Shown here one piece after another: positions 42,494 to 50,780 of a stretch of DNA of 64,000 nt (positions are counted from its first letter, which is position 1; every line of letters begins with the position of its first letter). Below the pieces are notes generated by a model. That model did no database searches. It saw only the letters and a list, made by a program, of their open reading frames with translations, and was not told the origin of the DNA. Location of the stretch: contig DYFR01000008.1 in the NCBI GenBank assembly GCA_020725115.1, positions 1-64,000 on the forward strand. The letters run 5' to 3'. A program made the position numbers and the translations under genes. The stretch is from Thiohalomonas denitrificans (lineage in GTDB: Bacteria > Pseudomonadota > Gammaproteobacteria > Thiohalomonadales > Thiohalomonadaceae).

Positions 42494-42925
42494 TCAGGCG
42501 GCGGACTTGACGGCGCGTTTTTTGCGTGCCGGCTTGCGCTTGGCCTTCTTGGCTGCAACCTTGGCGTGCTTCTTGTCATAGGCAGCTACAGCCTTGGCAA
42601 TGACGGCTTGGCGGCCTTCGTAGGCCTTTTCCTCATCCATCACGACCTTCAGGCGTGCCTTGGCCTCAGCAACAGCGGCACGCAGCTTGGCGCGCATGGC
42701 CTTCTCCATCTGGTCTGCCTTTTTCTTCTGGGCAACCAGACGCGCCTTCACGGCCTTGGCCTGTGCATTCATCTTTTTCACGGTAGCCCGCACAGCCTTC
42801 TTGCTGACAGCGGTCTTGGTGGTAGAACGGCGCACTGCTTTCTTCGGCGCTGCGGCCTTGGCAGTAACAGCCTTCTTGGCGCGAACGGATTTTTTGGCAA
42901 CTGCACGTCTTGCAACTTTCGGCAT
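42494..42925 (-). CDS. Histone H1-like Lys/Ala-rich protein
   Basis: A 143-residue, extremely basic protein. Its ends are built of Lys/Ala/Arg/Pro repeats (KKAVRRSTTKTAVSKKAV; AAKKAKRKPARKKRAVKSAA) like eukaryotic H1 tails and bacterial HC1/AlgP-type proteins. The middle (~50-110) is a predicted charged coiled coil. It probably binds DNA non-specifically (inference from composition). GGAGAAG lies just before the ATG. It is monocistronic and convergent with moeA. Confidence 0.75.
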   Translation of the reverse strand: MPKVARRAVAKKSVRAKKAVTAKAAAPKKAVRRSTTKTAVSKKAVRATVKKMNAQAKAVKARLVAQKKKADQMEKAMRAKLRAAVAEAKARLKVVMDEEKAYEGRQAVIAKAVAAYDKKHAKVAAKKAKRKPARKKRAVKSAA

Positions 42926-43092
42926 GGCAACTCTTCTCCTTGTTTAGTAGAGACACATGTCGAAAAACATTATAAACATAAACGCCAATGTAACAAGCAA
43001 ACTTGCAATATTTTTTCAAGCACAAAATGATGTGCCTCACCTCCATCCCCTCCTCCACACACACATCATGGTGCACAGGATTCCCACATGGG

Positions 43093-43120
43093 CTTGTACA
43101 ACGGATGATCCGCCCACTAT
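43093..43120 (+). promoter_or_regulatory. Possible sigma-32 heat-shock promoter of lon
   Basis: CTTGTA, a 14-base spacer and CCCACTAT resemble the heat-shock consensus CTTGAAA-N11-16-CCCCATNT. It lies about 80 bases before the lon start. The match is weaker than the one before htpG. Confidence 0.4.
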
Positions 43121-43202
43121 ATATTCGTATGCGCTGCACCAACGCGCCCCCGAATGACAGACTTCGATATCTACGTCAGAGTCACAACAGGGAACACTCA
43201 TC

Positions 43203-45608
43203 ATGGCCGACAACGAAGCACTCGAAGCGGAAATTCTGCCCCAGAACGGCGCAAATACCACGTCTTCGGAACTGGCAATCAGTACCGGCGTACTGCCCAC
43301 CACACTGCATCTGCTGCCGCTGACGGATCGCCCATTCTTCCCGGCACAGACCTTTCCCGTGCTGATGGACGAGCAGCCCTGGCTCGAGACCATCGAGCGC
43401 ATCGGCGATCATCCCCACCATATGGCCGGCCTGGTGCTGACCCGTAGCGGTGCCCCCGAGCATCTCAAAGTGGAGGATTTCTACCGCATCGGCAGCATCG
43501 TGCGCGTTCACAACCCCACCCGCTCCGGTGGACAAATTCAATTCATCGCCGAAGGTATCCAGCGCTTTCGCATCGTCAAATGGCTGTCGCACAAGCCGCC
43601 ATTCATGGTGCGGGTGGAATATCCGGCGGAAAAACCGCTCAAGGCGGACGCCAAGGTCAAGGCCTACGCCATGGCCATCATCAATACCCTGAAGGAACTG
43701 ATCCCGCTCAACCCGCTGTATAGCGAGGAACTGAAATACTTCCTCAGCCGCTTTAGCCCGAACGAGCCCTCGCCCCTGGCCGATTTCGCCGCTGCACTGA
43801 CTACGGCCAAACGGGAGGAGCTGCAGCAGGTGCTGGAACTCTTCCCTGTGCTGCCGCGGATGGAAAAGGTGCTGGTACTCCTCAAAAAGGAACTGGATGT
43901 GGCCCGCCTGCAATCCCAGATACGGGAAAGGGTGGATGAGCGCATGAGCGAGCAGCAGCGCAAGTTCTTTCTGCGCGAACAGCTCAAGGAGATCCAGAAG
44001 GAACTGGGCCTGGAGAAGGATGATCGAACCGCGGATATAGAACGATTTCGCGCCCGGCTGGCCAGGCTTGTCCTGCCCGAGGCAGCACAAAAACGGGTGG
44101 ATGACGAGCTGCAGAAATTGTCCATCCTGGAGCTGGGCTCGCCGGAATACACTGTGACGCGCAATTATCTGGACTGGGCCAGCACCCTGCCCTGGGGTAT
44201 CCACTCCACCGATCGGCTGGAGCTGAAACGCGCCCGTCGCATTCTCGATCAGGATCACGACGGGCTGGAGGATGTTAAGCAGCGCATCATCGAATTCCTC
44301 GCCGTCGGTGCACTCAAAGGTGAAGTGGCGGGCTCGATTCTGCTGCTGGTCGGCCCACCCGGCGTGGGCAAGACGTCCATCGGCCGCTCGATTGCCAACA
44401 CTCTGGGGCGCAGGTTCTACCGTTTCTCTCTCGGCGGCATGCGTGACGAGGCGGAGATTAAAGGCCATCGCCGCACCTATATCGGCGCCATGCCAGGCAA
44501 GTTCATCCAGGCCATCAAGGAGACAGAAACCGCCAATCCGGTGATCATGCTCGACGAGATCGACAAGATCGGTGCCTCCTACCAGGGTGACCCCGCCTCC
44601 GCCCTGCTGGAAGTGCTGGATCCCGAGCAGAACCATGACTTCCTCGATCACTATCTGGATCTGCGCTTCGATCTGTCCAAGGTACTGTTCGTCTGCACCG
44701 CCAACCAGCTCGATACCATCCCCGGCCCGCTGCTGGATCGCATGGAGGTGATCCGCCTGTCCGGCTACATCACCGAGGAGAAACTGGCCATTGCCAAGCA
44801 CCACCTGTGGCCGAAACAACTGGAAAAGGCCGGCCTGAAGCCCAGCCAGCTGAAGATATCCGACAGCGCGCTATGCAAGGTGATCGAGGGTTACGCCCGC
44901 GAAGCGGGCGTGCGCAATCTGGAAAAGCAGCTGGGCCGGATCGTGCGCAAGGCCGTGGTGCGCATCGTCGGCGGCGAAAAAGGCCCCATCCGTATCGGCC
45001 CCAGAGGTATTGAGGAGTTACTGGGCAAGCCCATATTCCAGCGCGAGAAACCGATCAGCGGAGTCGGCGTGATCACCGGACTGGCCTGGACTGCCATGGG
45101 TGGCGCGACCCTGAGCATCGAGGCCACCCTGGTGCACAGCAAAAACCGTGGCTTCAAGCTCACCGGCAAGCTGGGCGAGGTAATGCGCGAGTCGGCCGAG
45201 ATCGCCTACAGCTATATCTCCTCCCACCTCAAGCAGTACGAGGGCGACCCCGCCTTCTTCGACGAGGCCTTCGTCCATCTGCATGTGCCGGAAGGCGCCA
45301 CGCCCAAGGACGGCCCCAGCGCCGGAGTCACCATGGCCACCGCACTGCTCTCACTGGCGCGCAAGGAGCGCATCCGGCGTCCCCTGGCCATGACCGGCGA
45401 ACTGACCCTCACCGGCCAGGTACTGCCGGTGGGCGGCATACGGGAAAAAGTGATCGCCGCACGGCGCATTGGTGTAATGGAGCTGATTCTGCCGGAGACA
45501 AACCGCGGCGACTTCGAGGAACTCCCCGCTCACATCCGCAAGGGCGTCACCATCCACTTCGCGCGCCACTATCGTGACGTGGCGACAGTGGTATTCGGGG
45601 TCAGCTAA
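43203..45608 (+). CDS. lon: ATP-dependent protease Lon
   Basis: Lon degrades misfolded and regulatory proteins in the cytoplasm. The 801 residues have a LON substrate domain (~40-230), a coiled coil with REQLKEIQKELG, AAA+ motifs (Walker A GPPGVGKTSIGRS, Walker B MLDEIDKI), and the Ser-Lys protease domain (PKDGPSAGVTMATALL with the catalytic Ser; GIREKVIAARR with the Lys). The ~40-residue N-terminal extension and the absence of clpP/clpX next door suggest a second, stress-type Lon. AGGGAA lies ~8 bases before the ATG. Confidence 0.96.
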   Translation: MADNEALEAEILPQNGANTTSSELAISTGVLPTTLHLLPLTDRPFFPAQTFPVLMDEQPWLETIERIGDHPHHMAGLVLTRSGAPEHLKVEDFYRIGSIVRVHNPTRSGGQIQFIAEGIQRFRIVKWLSHKPPFMVRVEYPAEKPLKADAKVKAYAMAIINTLKELIPLNPLYSEELKYFLSRFSPNEPSPLADFAAALTTAKREELQQVLELFPVLPRMEKVLVLLKKELDVARLQSQIRERVDERMSEQQRKFFLREQLKEIQKELGLEKDDRTADIERFRARLARLVLPEAAQKRVDDELQKLSILELGSPEYTVTRNYLDWASTLPWGIHSTDRLELKRARRILDQDHDGLEDVKQRIIEFLAVGALKGEVAGSILLLVGPPGVGKTSIGRSIANTLGRRFYRFSLGGMRDEAEIKGHRRTYIGAMPGKFIQAIKETETANPVIMLDEIDKIGASYQGDPASALLEVLDPEQNHDFLDHYLDLRFDLSKVLFVCTANQLDTIPGPLLDRMEVIRLSGYITEEKLAIAKHHLWPKQLEKAGLKPSQLKISDSALCKVIEGYAREAGVRNLEKQLGRIVRKAVVRIVGGEKGPIRIGPRGIEELLGKPIFQREKPISGVGVITGLAWTAMGGATLSIEATLVHSKNRGFKLTGKLGEVMRESAEIAYSYISSHLKQYEGDPAFFDEAFVHLHVPEGATPKDGPSAGVTMATALLSLARKERIRRPLAMTGELTLTGQVLPVGGIREKVIAARRIGVMELILPETNRGDFEELPAHIRKGVTIHFARHYRDVATVVFGVS

Positions 45609-45627
45609 GAAAGGAAAACATAAATCC

Positions 45628-45732
45628 GACGCAGAGGCGCAGAGAACGCAGAGATTTGTAATGTGTTCCCTCTGCGCCTCCGCGCCTCTGCGTTGAGTGT
45701 TGGAAGTTCCTGGCGCTCTTTGCGCCTTTGCG
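45628..45732. repeat. Tandem-unit hairpin element, unit around GCGCAGAG
   Basis: Left arm CGCAGAGGCGCAGAGAACGCAGAG split as positions 45630-45653; right arm of inverted units at 45670-45692; the loop is ATTTGTAATGTG-like. The tail TCTTTGCGCCTTTGCG (45717-45732) is shared exactly with the mutL-amiB element. It fills the convergent lon-hemH gap. Confidence 0.9.
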
Positions 45733-45743
45733 TAGAAGGCTTG

Positions 45744-46763
45744 TTATGCCTGGTCCAGGCACAGCTCCCGCGCCACAATGCCGGTCAGGGCGGCGATGTG
45801 ATCGGGGCGGTCGTTGAGGGCGGGGATGTAATGAAAGGACTCGCCGCCGGCATGCAAAAACACCTCGCGGTTCTCTTCGGCGATCTCTTCCAGGGTTTCC
45901 AGACAGTCGGCGGAGAAGCCGGGGCAGATCACCTGCACATGCCGGATGCCCTGTGCCGGCATGTGCGCCAGCACCTCGTCGGTATAGGGCTGCAGCCAGG
46001 GTTCGCGGCCGAAGCGCGACTGAAAACTGACTTGCCACTCATCCGCGGCAAGACCCAACCGTTCCGCGGCGAGACGTGCGGTGGTGAGGCACTGCTGATA
46101 ATAGGGGTCACCCTCGCTGCGATAGCGCTCGGGTGTGCCGTGGAAGGAAAACAGCAGTTGCTGCACCGGCCCGCGCCCCTGCTGCGCCTCACGCACCGAC
46201 GTCACCAGGGCGTCAATATAGGCCGCATCGGCATGATAATCGGCCACAAAACGCAGTGCGGGCACATCGCGCGTGGCGCGCAACGCCCCGGCCACCGCAT
46301 CAAGAGTGGATGCGGTGGTGGAACAGGAGTTCTGCGGATAGAGCGGCAACACCAGCACCCGTTGCACACCGGCAGCACGCAACTCACCCAGCGCAGCAGC
46401 GATCGACGGATTGCCGTAACGCATGCCGAGTACTACCCGGGTGCGTCCCGGCCAATGGGCATCCAGCTGCTGTTGCAGCAATGCGTGCTGACGCCGCGCA
46501 ATCACCAGCAATGGTGAGCCTGCCTCGGTCCATACCTTGCGGTACAGTCGCGCCGAGCGTGCCGGCCGGGTGCGCAGGATGACGCCGTGCAGGATCAGCC
46601 ACCACAACGGCCGCGGCACATCCACCACACGCCGATCCCAAAGGAATTCAGCCAGATAGCGACGCAAGGCCGGGGCGACAGGGGCATCGGGCGTGCCCAG
46701 GTTGGTCAGCAGCACACCGGTGATGGTTTGTTCCGTCTGCGAGGAGGGTATGGGGGTAGTCAT
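45744..46763 (-). CDS. hemH: Ferrochelatase
   Basis: HemH inserts ferrous iron into protoporphyrin IX to make haem. From the ATG at 46763 it has 339 residues with GVLLTNLGTPDAP, YPQNSCSTTAS, LLFSFHGTPERY (with the catalytic His) and ICPGFSADCLETLEEI (with the catalytic Glu). The frame reaches 46841, but homology begins near TGVLLTNLGTP. Haem supply fits the octahaem cytochrome cluster starting 227 bases away in the opposite direction. Confidence 0.95.
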   Translation of the reverse strand: MTTPIPSSQTEQTITGVLLTNLGTPDAPVAPALRRYLAEFLWDRRVVDVPRPLWWLILHGVILRTRPARSARLYRKVWTEAGSPLLVIARRQHALLQQQLDAHWPGRTRVVLGMRYGNPSIAAALGELRAAGVQRVLVLPLYPQNSCSTTASTLDAVAGALRATRDVPALRFVADYHADAAYIDALVTSVREAQQGRGPVQQLLFSFHGTPERYRSEGDPYYQQCLTTARLAAERLGLAADEWQVSFQSRFGREPWLQPYTDEVLAHMPAQGIRHVQVICPGFSADCLETLEEIAEENREVFLHAGGESFHYIPALNDRPDHIAALTGIVARELCLDQA

Positions 46764-46895
46764 GACGAGTCGGTTCGCTCCATGGTCAGCGGTGAGTATA
46801 CCCGGCGTCGACCGTACAGCCGCAACAGACCGGGCCGCCACTCACAACGGCATCTTCGTATTGTTATCCTGGGTACAATATTTCCGGCTGATTTA

Positions 46896-46923
46896 TTGAC
46901 ACTTTAGAATATAGGAACATACT
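46896..46923 (+). promoter_or_regulatory. Candidate sigma-70 promoter of the DUF302-octahaem cluster
   Basis: A perfect TTGACA (46896-46901) is followed after 16 bases by CATACT (46918-46923). It lies in an AT-rich stretch ~65 bases before the first gene. Confidence 0.5.
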
Positions 46924-46989
46924 AAATATTAAGGGTAATAAAACCCGACACCACGCACTAACACCATAAAAATTATTAGGGGAGACATC

Positions 46990-47538
46990 ATGTTCAAGAT
47001 CATAGGCGGCACCATCGCGGGCGTTATTCTCACCGCAGCCCTTACCTTTTTCATGGCAGGCAGTCTCATGTTCAACGAGCATGAGAGTCCGTTCGGCGTC
47101 GAGGAAACGGCAGCGCGCATCCAGGCCAATATCCAGGCTCTTTCCGACCGCGGCTGGTCCCTGTCGGCCCTGCGCGATCCCTCCAAGGCAGTAGCGGAGG
47201 ATGGCACCAACGTCCTCCCGGTACTGCTGGTAGAGACCTGCAGCACCAAATACTCGGCACCATTATTGAAGGACGACGAAACCCGCATCCTCTCCATCCT
47301 GATGCCCTGCACCATCGCCATTTACAAGAAGGATGACGGCAAGACCTATATCGGCACCATGAACTCGGGGCTGATGGGCAAGCTGTTCGGCGCCAAGGTC
47401 GCCTCCATCATGGAAGAGATCGCCAAGGATCAGGCCCAGTTCATCGTCATGGATCCCACCAAGCCCGCCCCTCCGCTGATCAAGGGCGGCCCTGGCGGCA
47501 GCGGCAGTTCCGGCGGCGGTTCCACCAGCGGCTGCTGA
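46990..47538 (+). CDS. Membrane-anchored DUF302 protein
   Basis: A 182-residue protein with one N-terminal membrane helix (~4-24) and a DUF302 domain (~35-155: FGVEETAARIQANIQALSDRGW; PCTIAIYKKDDGKTYIGTMNSGLMGKLFG). Two cysteines (C84, C107) could form a pair. The C-terminus is Gly/Ser-rich (GGPGGSGSSGGGS) and ends in Cys. DUF302 proteins bind small ligands in an unknown role and often sit beside sulfur or haem enzymes. GGGGAG is at good distance before the ATG. It starts the octahaem cytochrome cluster, 60 bases upstream. Confidence 0.85.
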   Translation: MFKIIGGTIAGVILTAALTFFMAGSLMFNEHESPFGVEETAARIQANIQALSDRGWSLSALRDPSKAVAEDGTNVLPVLLVETCSTKYSAPLLKDDETRILSILMPCTIAIYKKDDGKTYIGTMNSGLMGKLFGAKVASIMEEIAKDQAQFIVMDPTKPAPPLIKGGPGGSGSSGGGSTSGC

Positions 47539-47598
47539 TAGTGCGCGGCAGAAATGCATGCCAGCGTTTATATCAGTAACGACAGCGGAGAAAGAACG

Positions 47599-49242
47599 AT
47601 GAAAACGACCAGATTCCATTGGGGGCTGCTGCTCCTCGTCGGAGGCCTGTGCCTGTCGACCACGGGATATGCAGCACTGCAACCCACAGATACACCTGCG
47701 ACGATCGGCAAGGAGAGCGCCAGAAAAGCCCCCTCCACCGCCGATCACACCAAGTTCAAGGAACTGCAACGCAGTTTCAAGGACGGGCCCGCAGTTACCG
47801 AGGCCTGCCTGCAATGTCACACCGAGGCGGCCAAACAGGTGCACAGCACCAAACACTGGACCTGGGAATACCTGAATCCTGCCACTACACAGAAACTGGG
47901 CAAGAAGAATGTGATCAACAACTTCTGCACCTCGGTCTCCTCCAACCAGACCTTCTGCTCTGCCTGTCACGTGGGCTACGGCTGGAGCGATGACAGCTTC
48001 GACTTCAGCAAGGAATCGAGTGTCGACTGTCTGGTTTGCCACGACACCACCGGAAAATACAAGAAGATCCCCGGCCTGTCCGGCCATCCCAACTACGATC
48101 GCATCGAGCTCCCGCCCCTCTCCGGCAAGTTTCGTGAGGCGACCGATCTGCAGGCCATCGCCCGCAATGTCGGCAAGACCAGCCGTGAAACCTGTGGTAC
48201 CTGCCACTTCTACGGTGGCGGCGGCGATGCGGTAAAGCACGGTGATCTGGACAGCTCGCTGAAGACTCCCAAGCGCTACCTCGATGTACACATGGATGCG
48301 GATGGACTGAACTTCAGCTGCGGCGAATGTCATCTCAGTGACGCACATCAAGTCGCCGGCAGCCGCTACGCGCCCACTGCCTCCGACAAGGACGGGATAC
48401 TGATGCGCGGCAAGGATCACGGCCGCAATCCGGCCACCTGCCAGTCCTGTCACGGCAGCACGCCGCATCCGGCGCAGCACGCCAAGCTTAACGACCATAC
48501 CGACAAGGTGGCGTGCCAGACCTGCCACATTCCGGAATATGCCCGCGGTGCCCCATCCACCAAGATGACCTGGGACTGGTCCACCGCCGGACGCCTGGAT
48601 GAAAATGGCAAGCGTCTGCAGATCATGAACAGCGCCGGCATGGTCGCCTATGACAGCAAGAAGGGTGACTTCACCTACGATCGCTACGTCATCCCCGAAT
48701 ATGTCTGGTTCAACGGCAACATCAAGTACACCCTGTTCGGCGACAAGGTGGACGGCAGCGAAATGGTAAAGATCAACGAATTCATGGGCGGCCCGGACGA
48801 CCCTGACTCGCTGATCTGGCCGGTCAAGGTATTCCGCGGCAAACAGCCCTACGACGTCGAGCACCAGACACTGGCGGTATTTCATACCGCGGACAAGGGC
48901 GACAAGGACGAAGCCGCCTTCTGGAGCAACTATGACTGGGAGAAGGCCCTCGAAGCCGGCATGGCCACGACGGGAGTGCCCTACAGCGGCAAGCATGACT
49001 TCGTCGCCACCGAGATGAGCTGGCCCATCACCCACATGGTGGCACCGAAGGGCGATGCCCTGAGCTGCGAGCAGTGTCACAAGGAGAACGGACGCCTGAA
49101 GGACGTCAAGGGTATCTACATGCCGGGAGCCAACAACACACCGCTGCTCGACACACTCGGATTTGGCATCGCACTGCTGACCCTGATCGGTGTCCTGATC
49201 CACGGCGGCATCCGCGTCTACTCTGCCCGGAAGGAGGGCTAG
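47599..49242 (+). CDS. otr: Octahaem c-type cytochrome, tetrathionate reductase (Otr) family, membrane-anchored
   Basis: From the ATG at 47599 (GGAG 8 bases upstream) the 547-residue protein has a signal peptide (cleavage near GYA/AL) and exactly eight CxxCH haem motifs, at C70, C120, C144, C199, C241, C281, C306 and C490. Spacing and the long haem-free stretch before the last motif match the octahaem tetrathionate reductase family, whose characterised Shewanella member reduces tetrathionate, nitrite and hydroxylamine in vitro. Unusually a C-terminal membrane helix (~516-536) and a short basic tail anchor it. The next gene is a cytochrome b four bases on, so electrons likely exchange with the quinone pool. 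Physiological substrate and direction are unknown. Confidence 0.88.
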   Translation: MKTTRFHWGLLLLVGGLCLSTTGYAALQPTDTPATIGKESARKAPSTADHTKFKELQRSFKDGPAVTEACLQCHTEAAKQVHSTKHWTWEYLNPATTQKLGKKNVINNFCTSVSSNQTFCSACHVGYGWSDDSFDFSKESSVDCLVCHDTTGKYKKIPGLSGHPNYDRIELPPLSGKFREATDLQAIARNVGKTSRETCGTCHFYGGGGDAVKHGDLDSSLKTPKRYLDVHMDADGLNFSCGECHLSDAHQVAGSRYAPTASDKDGILMRGKDHGRNPATCQSCHGSTPHPAQHAKLNDHTDKVACQTCHIPEYARGAPSTKMTWDWSTAGRLDENGKRLQIMNSAGMVAYDSKKGDFTYDRYVIPEYVWFNGNIKYTLFGDKVDGSEMVKINEFMGGPDDPDSLIWPVKVFRGKQPYDVEHQTLAVFHTADKGDKDEAAFWSNYDWEKALEAGMATTGVPYSGKHDFVATEMSWPITHMVAPKGDALSCEQCHKENGRLKDVKGIYMPGANNTPLLDTLGFGIALLTLIGVLIHGGIRVYSARKEG

Positions 49243-49246
49243 TCCC

Positions 49247-49840
49247 ATGGAAAGAATCTATATTTTCAAGCGGTTTGAACGCTTCTGGCACTGGTCCCAG
49301 GCCCTGCTCATCATCTTCATGATGGCTACCGGCTTCGAGATCCATGGCAGCTACCGTATCTTCGGCTTCGAAGATGCCGTCAGCTATCACACCACCGCCG
49401 CCTGGCTGCTGATCGGCCTGTGGGTATTCGCCATTTTCTGGCACTTCACCACCGGCGAATGGAAGCAGTACATCCCGACCATGGAAAAAGTCGATGCCAT
49501 GATGAAGTATTACATCACCGGCATCTTCACCCATGCACCGCATCCATTCCGCCAGACCACGCTGCGCAAGCACAATCCGTTGCAGCGTCTGGCCTATCTG
49601 TTCGTGCTGCTGCTCATCAACCCGCTCATCTGGATCAGTGGCTGGCTCTATCTGTTCTACAACGATTGGGCCATGGTCGGGCTGGAAAACCTGCCGCTGC
49701 AATGGGTTGCCTATGCCCATGTGGCGGGTGCCTTCATGATGCTGATCTTCTTTATCGCCCACGTCTATCTGGCTACCGCCGGCCACACCGCCACCTCACA
49801 CATCAAGGCGATGGTCACCGGCTGGGAAGAGGTGGACTGA
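49247..49840 (+). CDS. Cytochrome b561-type membrane subunit
   Basis: A 197-residue protein with four predicted membrane helices (~16-33, ~50-68, ~113-133, ~154-176). Histidines placed for b-haem ligation are H15, H33, H48, H66, H158 and H172. FERFWHWSQALLI at the start and HVYLATAGHTATSHIKAMVTGWEE at the end match cytochrome b subunits of hydrogenases, formate dehydrogenases and thiosulfate reductases. Four bases after the octahaem cytochrome gene: a quinone-linked electron-transfer partner is the natural reading. Confidence 0.9.
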   Translation: MERIYIFKRFERFWHWSQALLIIFMMATGFEIHGSYRIFGFEDAVSYHTTAAWLLIGLWVFAIFWHFTTGEWKQYIPTMEKVDAMMKYYITGIFTHAPHPFRQTTLRKHNPLQRLAYLFVLLLINPLIWISGWLYLFYNDWAMVGLENLPLQWVAYAHVAGAFMMLIFFIAHVYLATAGHTATSHIKAMVTGWEEVD

Positions 49841-49876
49841 ACCGGTGACCGCTGCCGCGCAACACGGCAGCTGCAT

Positions 49877-49905
49877 GGGTGGGACACCAATGAAGTGTCC
49901 CACCC
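49877..49905 (+). promoter_or_regulatory. Perfect 11-bp hairpin enclosing the redoxin start codon
   Basis: GGGTGGGACAC (49877-49887) and GTGTCCCACCC (49895-49905) are exact inverted copies. The 7-base loop CAATGAA contains the ATG at 49890. No T tract follows, so it is not a standard terminator. Confidence 0.7.
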
Positions 49906-50780
49906 GTTACCTGTTTCTGACCCTGCTGCTTGTCCTCTCCAGCACCAGCCATGCACTCGACATGGCTGACGCCGAGGCCATTCCCCACGTTGACCGTCAG
50001 GCCCGCAACAGCTTCGCCCAGTACCTCTACGCCGAACCCCACAAGGCCTATGCCATCGCACCAGGCGGTGCCTGGGCGTGGTCGGCCGATGAGGACAGCG
50101 AAGAGGCAGCAACATCCACTGCCATCGAACGCTGCCAGGCCAACACCCAGCAACGCTGTGTCAGCTACGCCGTCAACAACCGTCTGACCTTTGATCGACA
50201 ACAATGGCCGCGCCTGTGGCGACCGTATCTCGATCCGGAAGCTGCACGCAAAACCGTGATGGGCACGCAACGTGGACAGCGTTTTCCCAATCTGAATTTT
50301 CAGGATCGCCATGGCCAGGCCATCAGCCTCGACGGCAGGGGCAAGGTCACCGTGCTTCATTTCTGGGGTTCCTGGTGTCCACCCTGCATGCGCGAATTTC
50401 CACTACTCAGGGATTTTCATCGGCAACTGCAGGAGACCCTCGCGGGTGACGCGGAGCTGATCCTGCTGCAGGTGCGCGAGCCCTTCAGCGCCTCGCTCGG
50501 CTGGGCCACGCAACAGCAGTATCACGACATGCCGCTCTACGATTCGGGCGTCAAGGGCCCGGATGATGAAACGCTGCGACTGGTGGGTGGCGGCAATTTG
50601 TCTGATCGCCAGATCGCGCGGGTCTTCCCCACCACCATCGTTCTGGACCGCAACGGCATCGTGCTGTTCACCCACCACGGCCCCATCGACAACTGGAATG
50701 ACTACCTGCCCTTCCTGAGCGATGCCGCGCAGCATGCTCGATCCGGCAGCAGCGGCACGCAGACACACTCACCCCGCTAG
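49890..50780 (+). CDS. Periplasmic TlpA-like thioredoxin-fold protein with N-terminal DUF4189-like region
   Basis: From the ATG at 49890 the 296-residue protein has a signal peptide (MKCPTRYLFLTLLLVLSSTSHA). Residues ~40-105 carry an AYAIAPGGAWAWS...C..C.SYAVNNR pattern resembling DUF4189. Residues ~130-280 are a TlpA/AhpC-type thioredoxin fold with the active site W162-C163-P-P-C166. It follows the cytochrome b gene by 49 bases and may serve thiol chemistry or cytochrome c maturation for this cluster (inference). In-frame ATGs at 49845 and 49875 are alternatives. The last 12 bases overlap the convergent dsrS-like gene. Confidence 0.82.
   Translation: MKCPTRYLFLTLLLVLSSTSHALDMADAEAIPHVDRQARNSFAQYLYAEPHKAYAIAPGGAWAWSADEDSEEAATSTAIERCQANTQQRCVSYAVNNRLTFDRQQWPRLWRPYLDPEAARKTVMGTQRGQRFPNLNFQDRHGQAISLDGRGKVTVLHFWGSWCPPCMREFPLLRDFHRQLQETLAGDAELILLQVREPFSASLGWATQQQYHDMPLYDSGVKGPDDETLRLVGGGNLSDRQIARVFPTTIVLDRNGIVLFTHHGPIDNWNDYLPFLSDAAQHARSGSSGTQTHSPR

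Noticed and set aside
43182-44819. 545-residue open frame opposite lon
   Set aside because: Antisense shadow of a well-conserved protease gene in GC-rich DNA.
47263-49248. 661-residue open frame opposite the octahaem cytochrome
   Set aside because: The plus strand has eight CxxCH motifs, a signal peptide and a good Shine-Dalgarno; the antisense frame has none of these.
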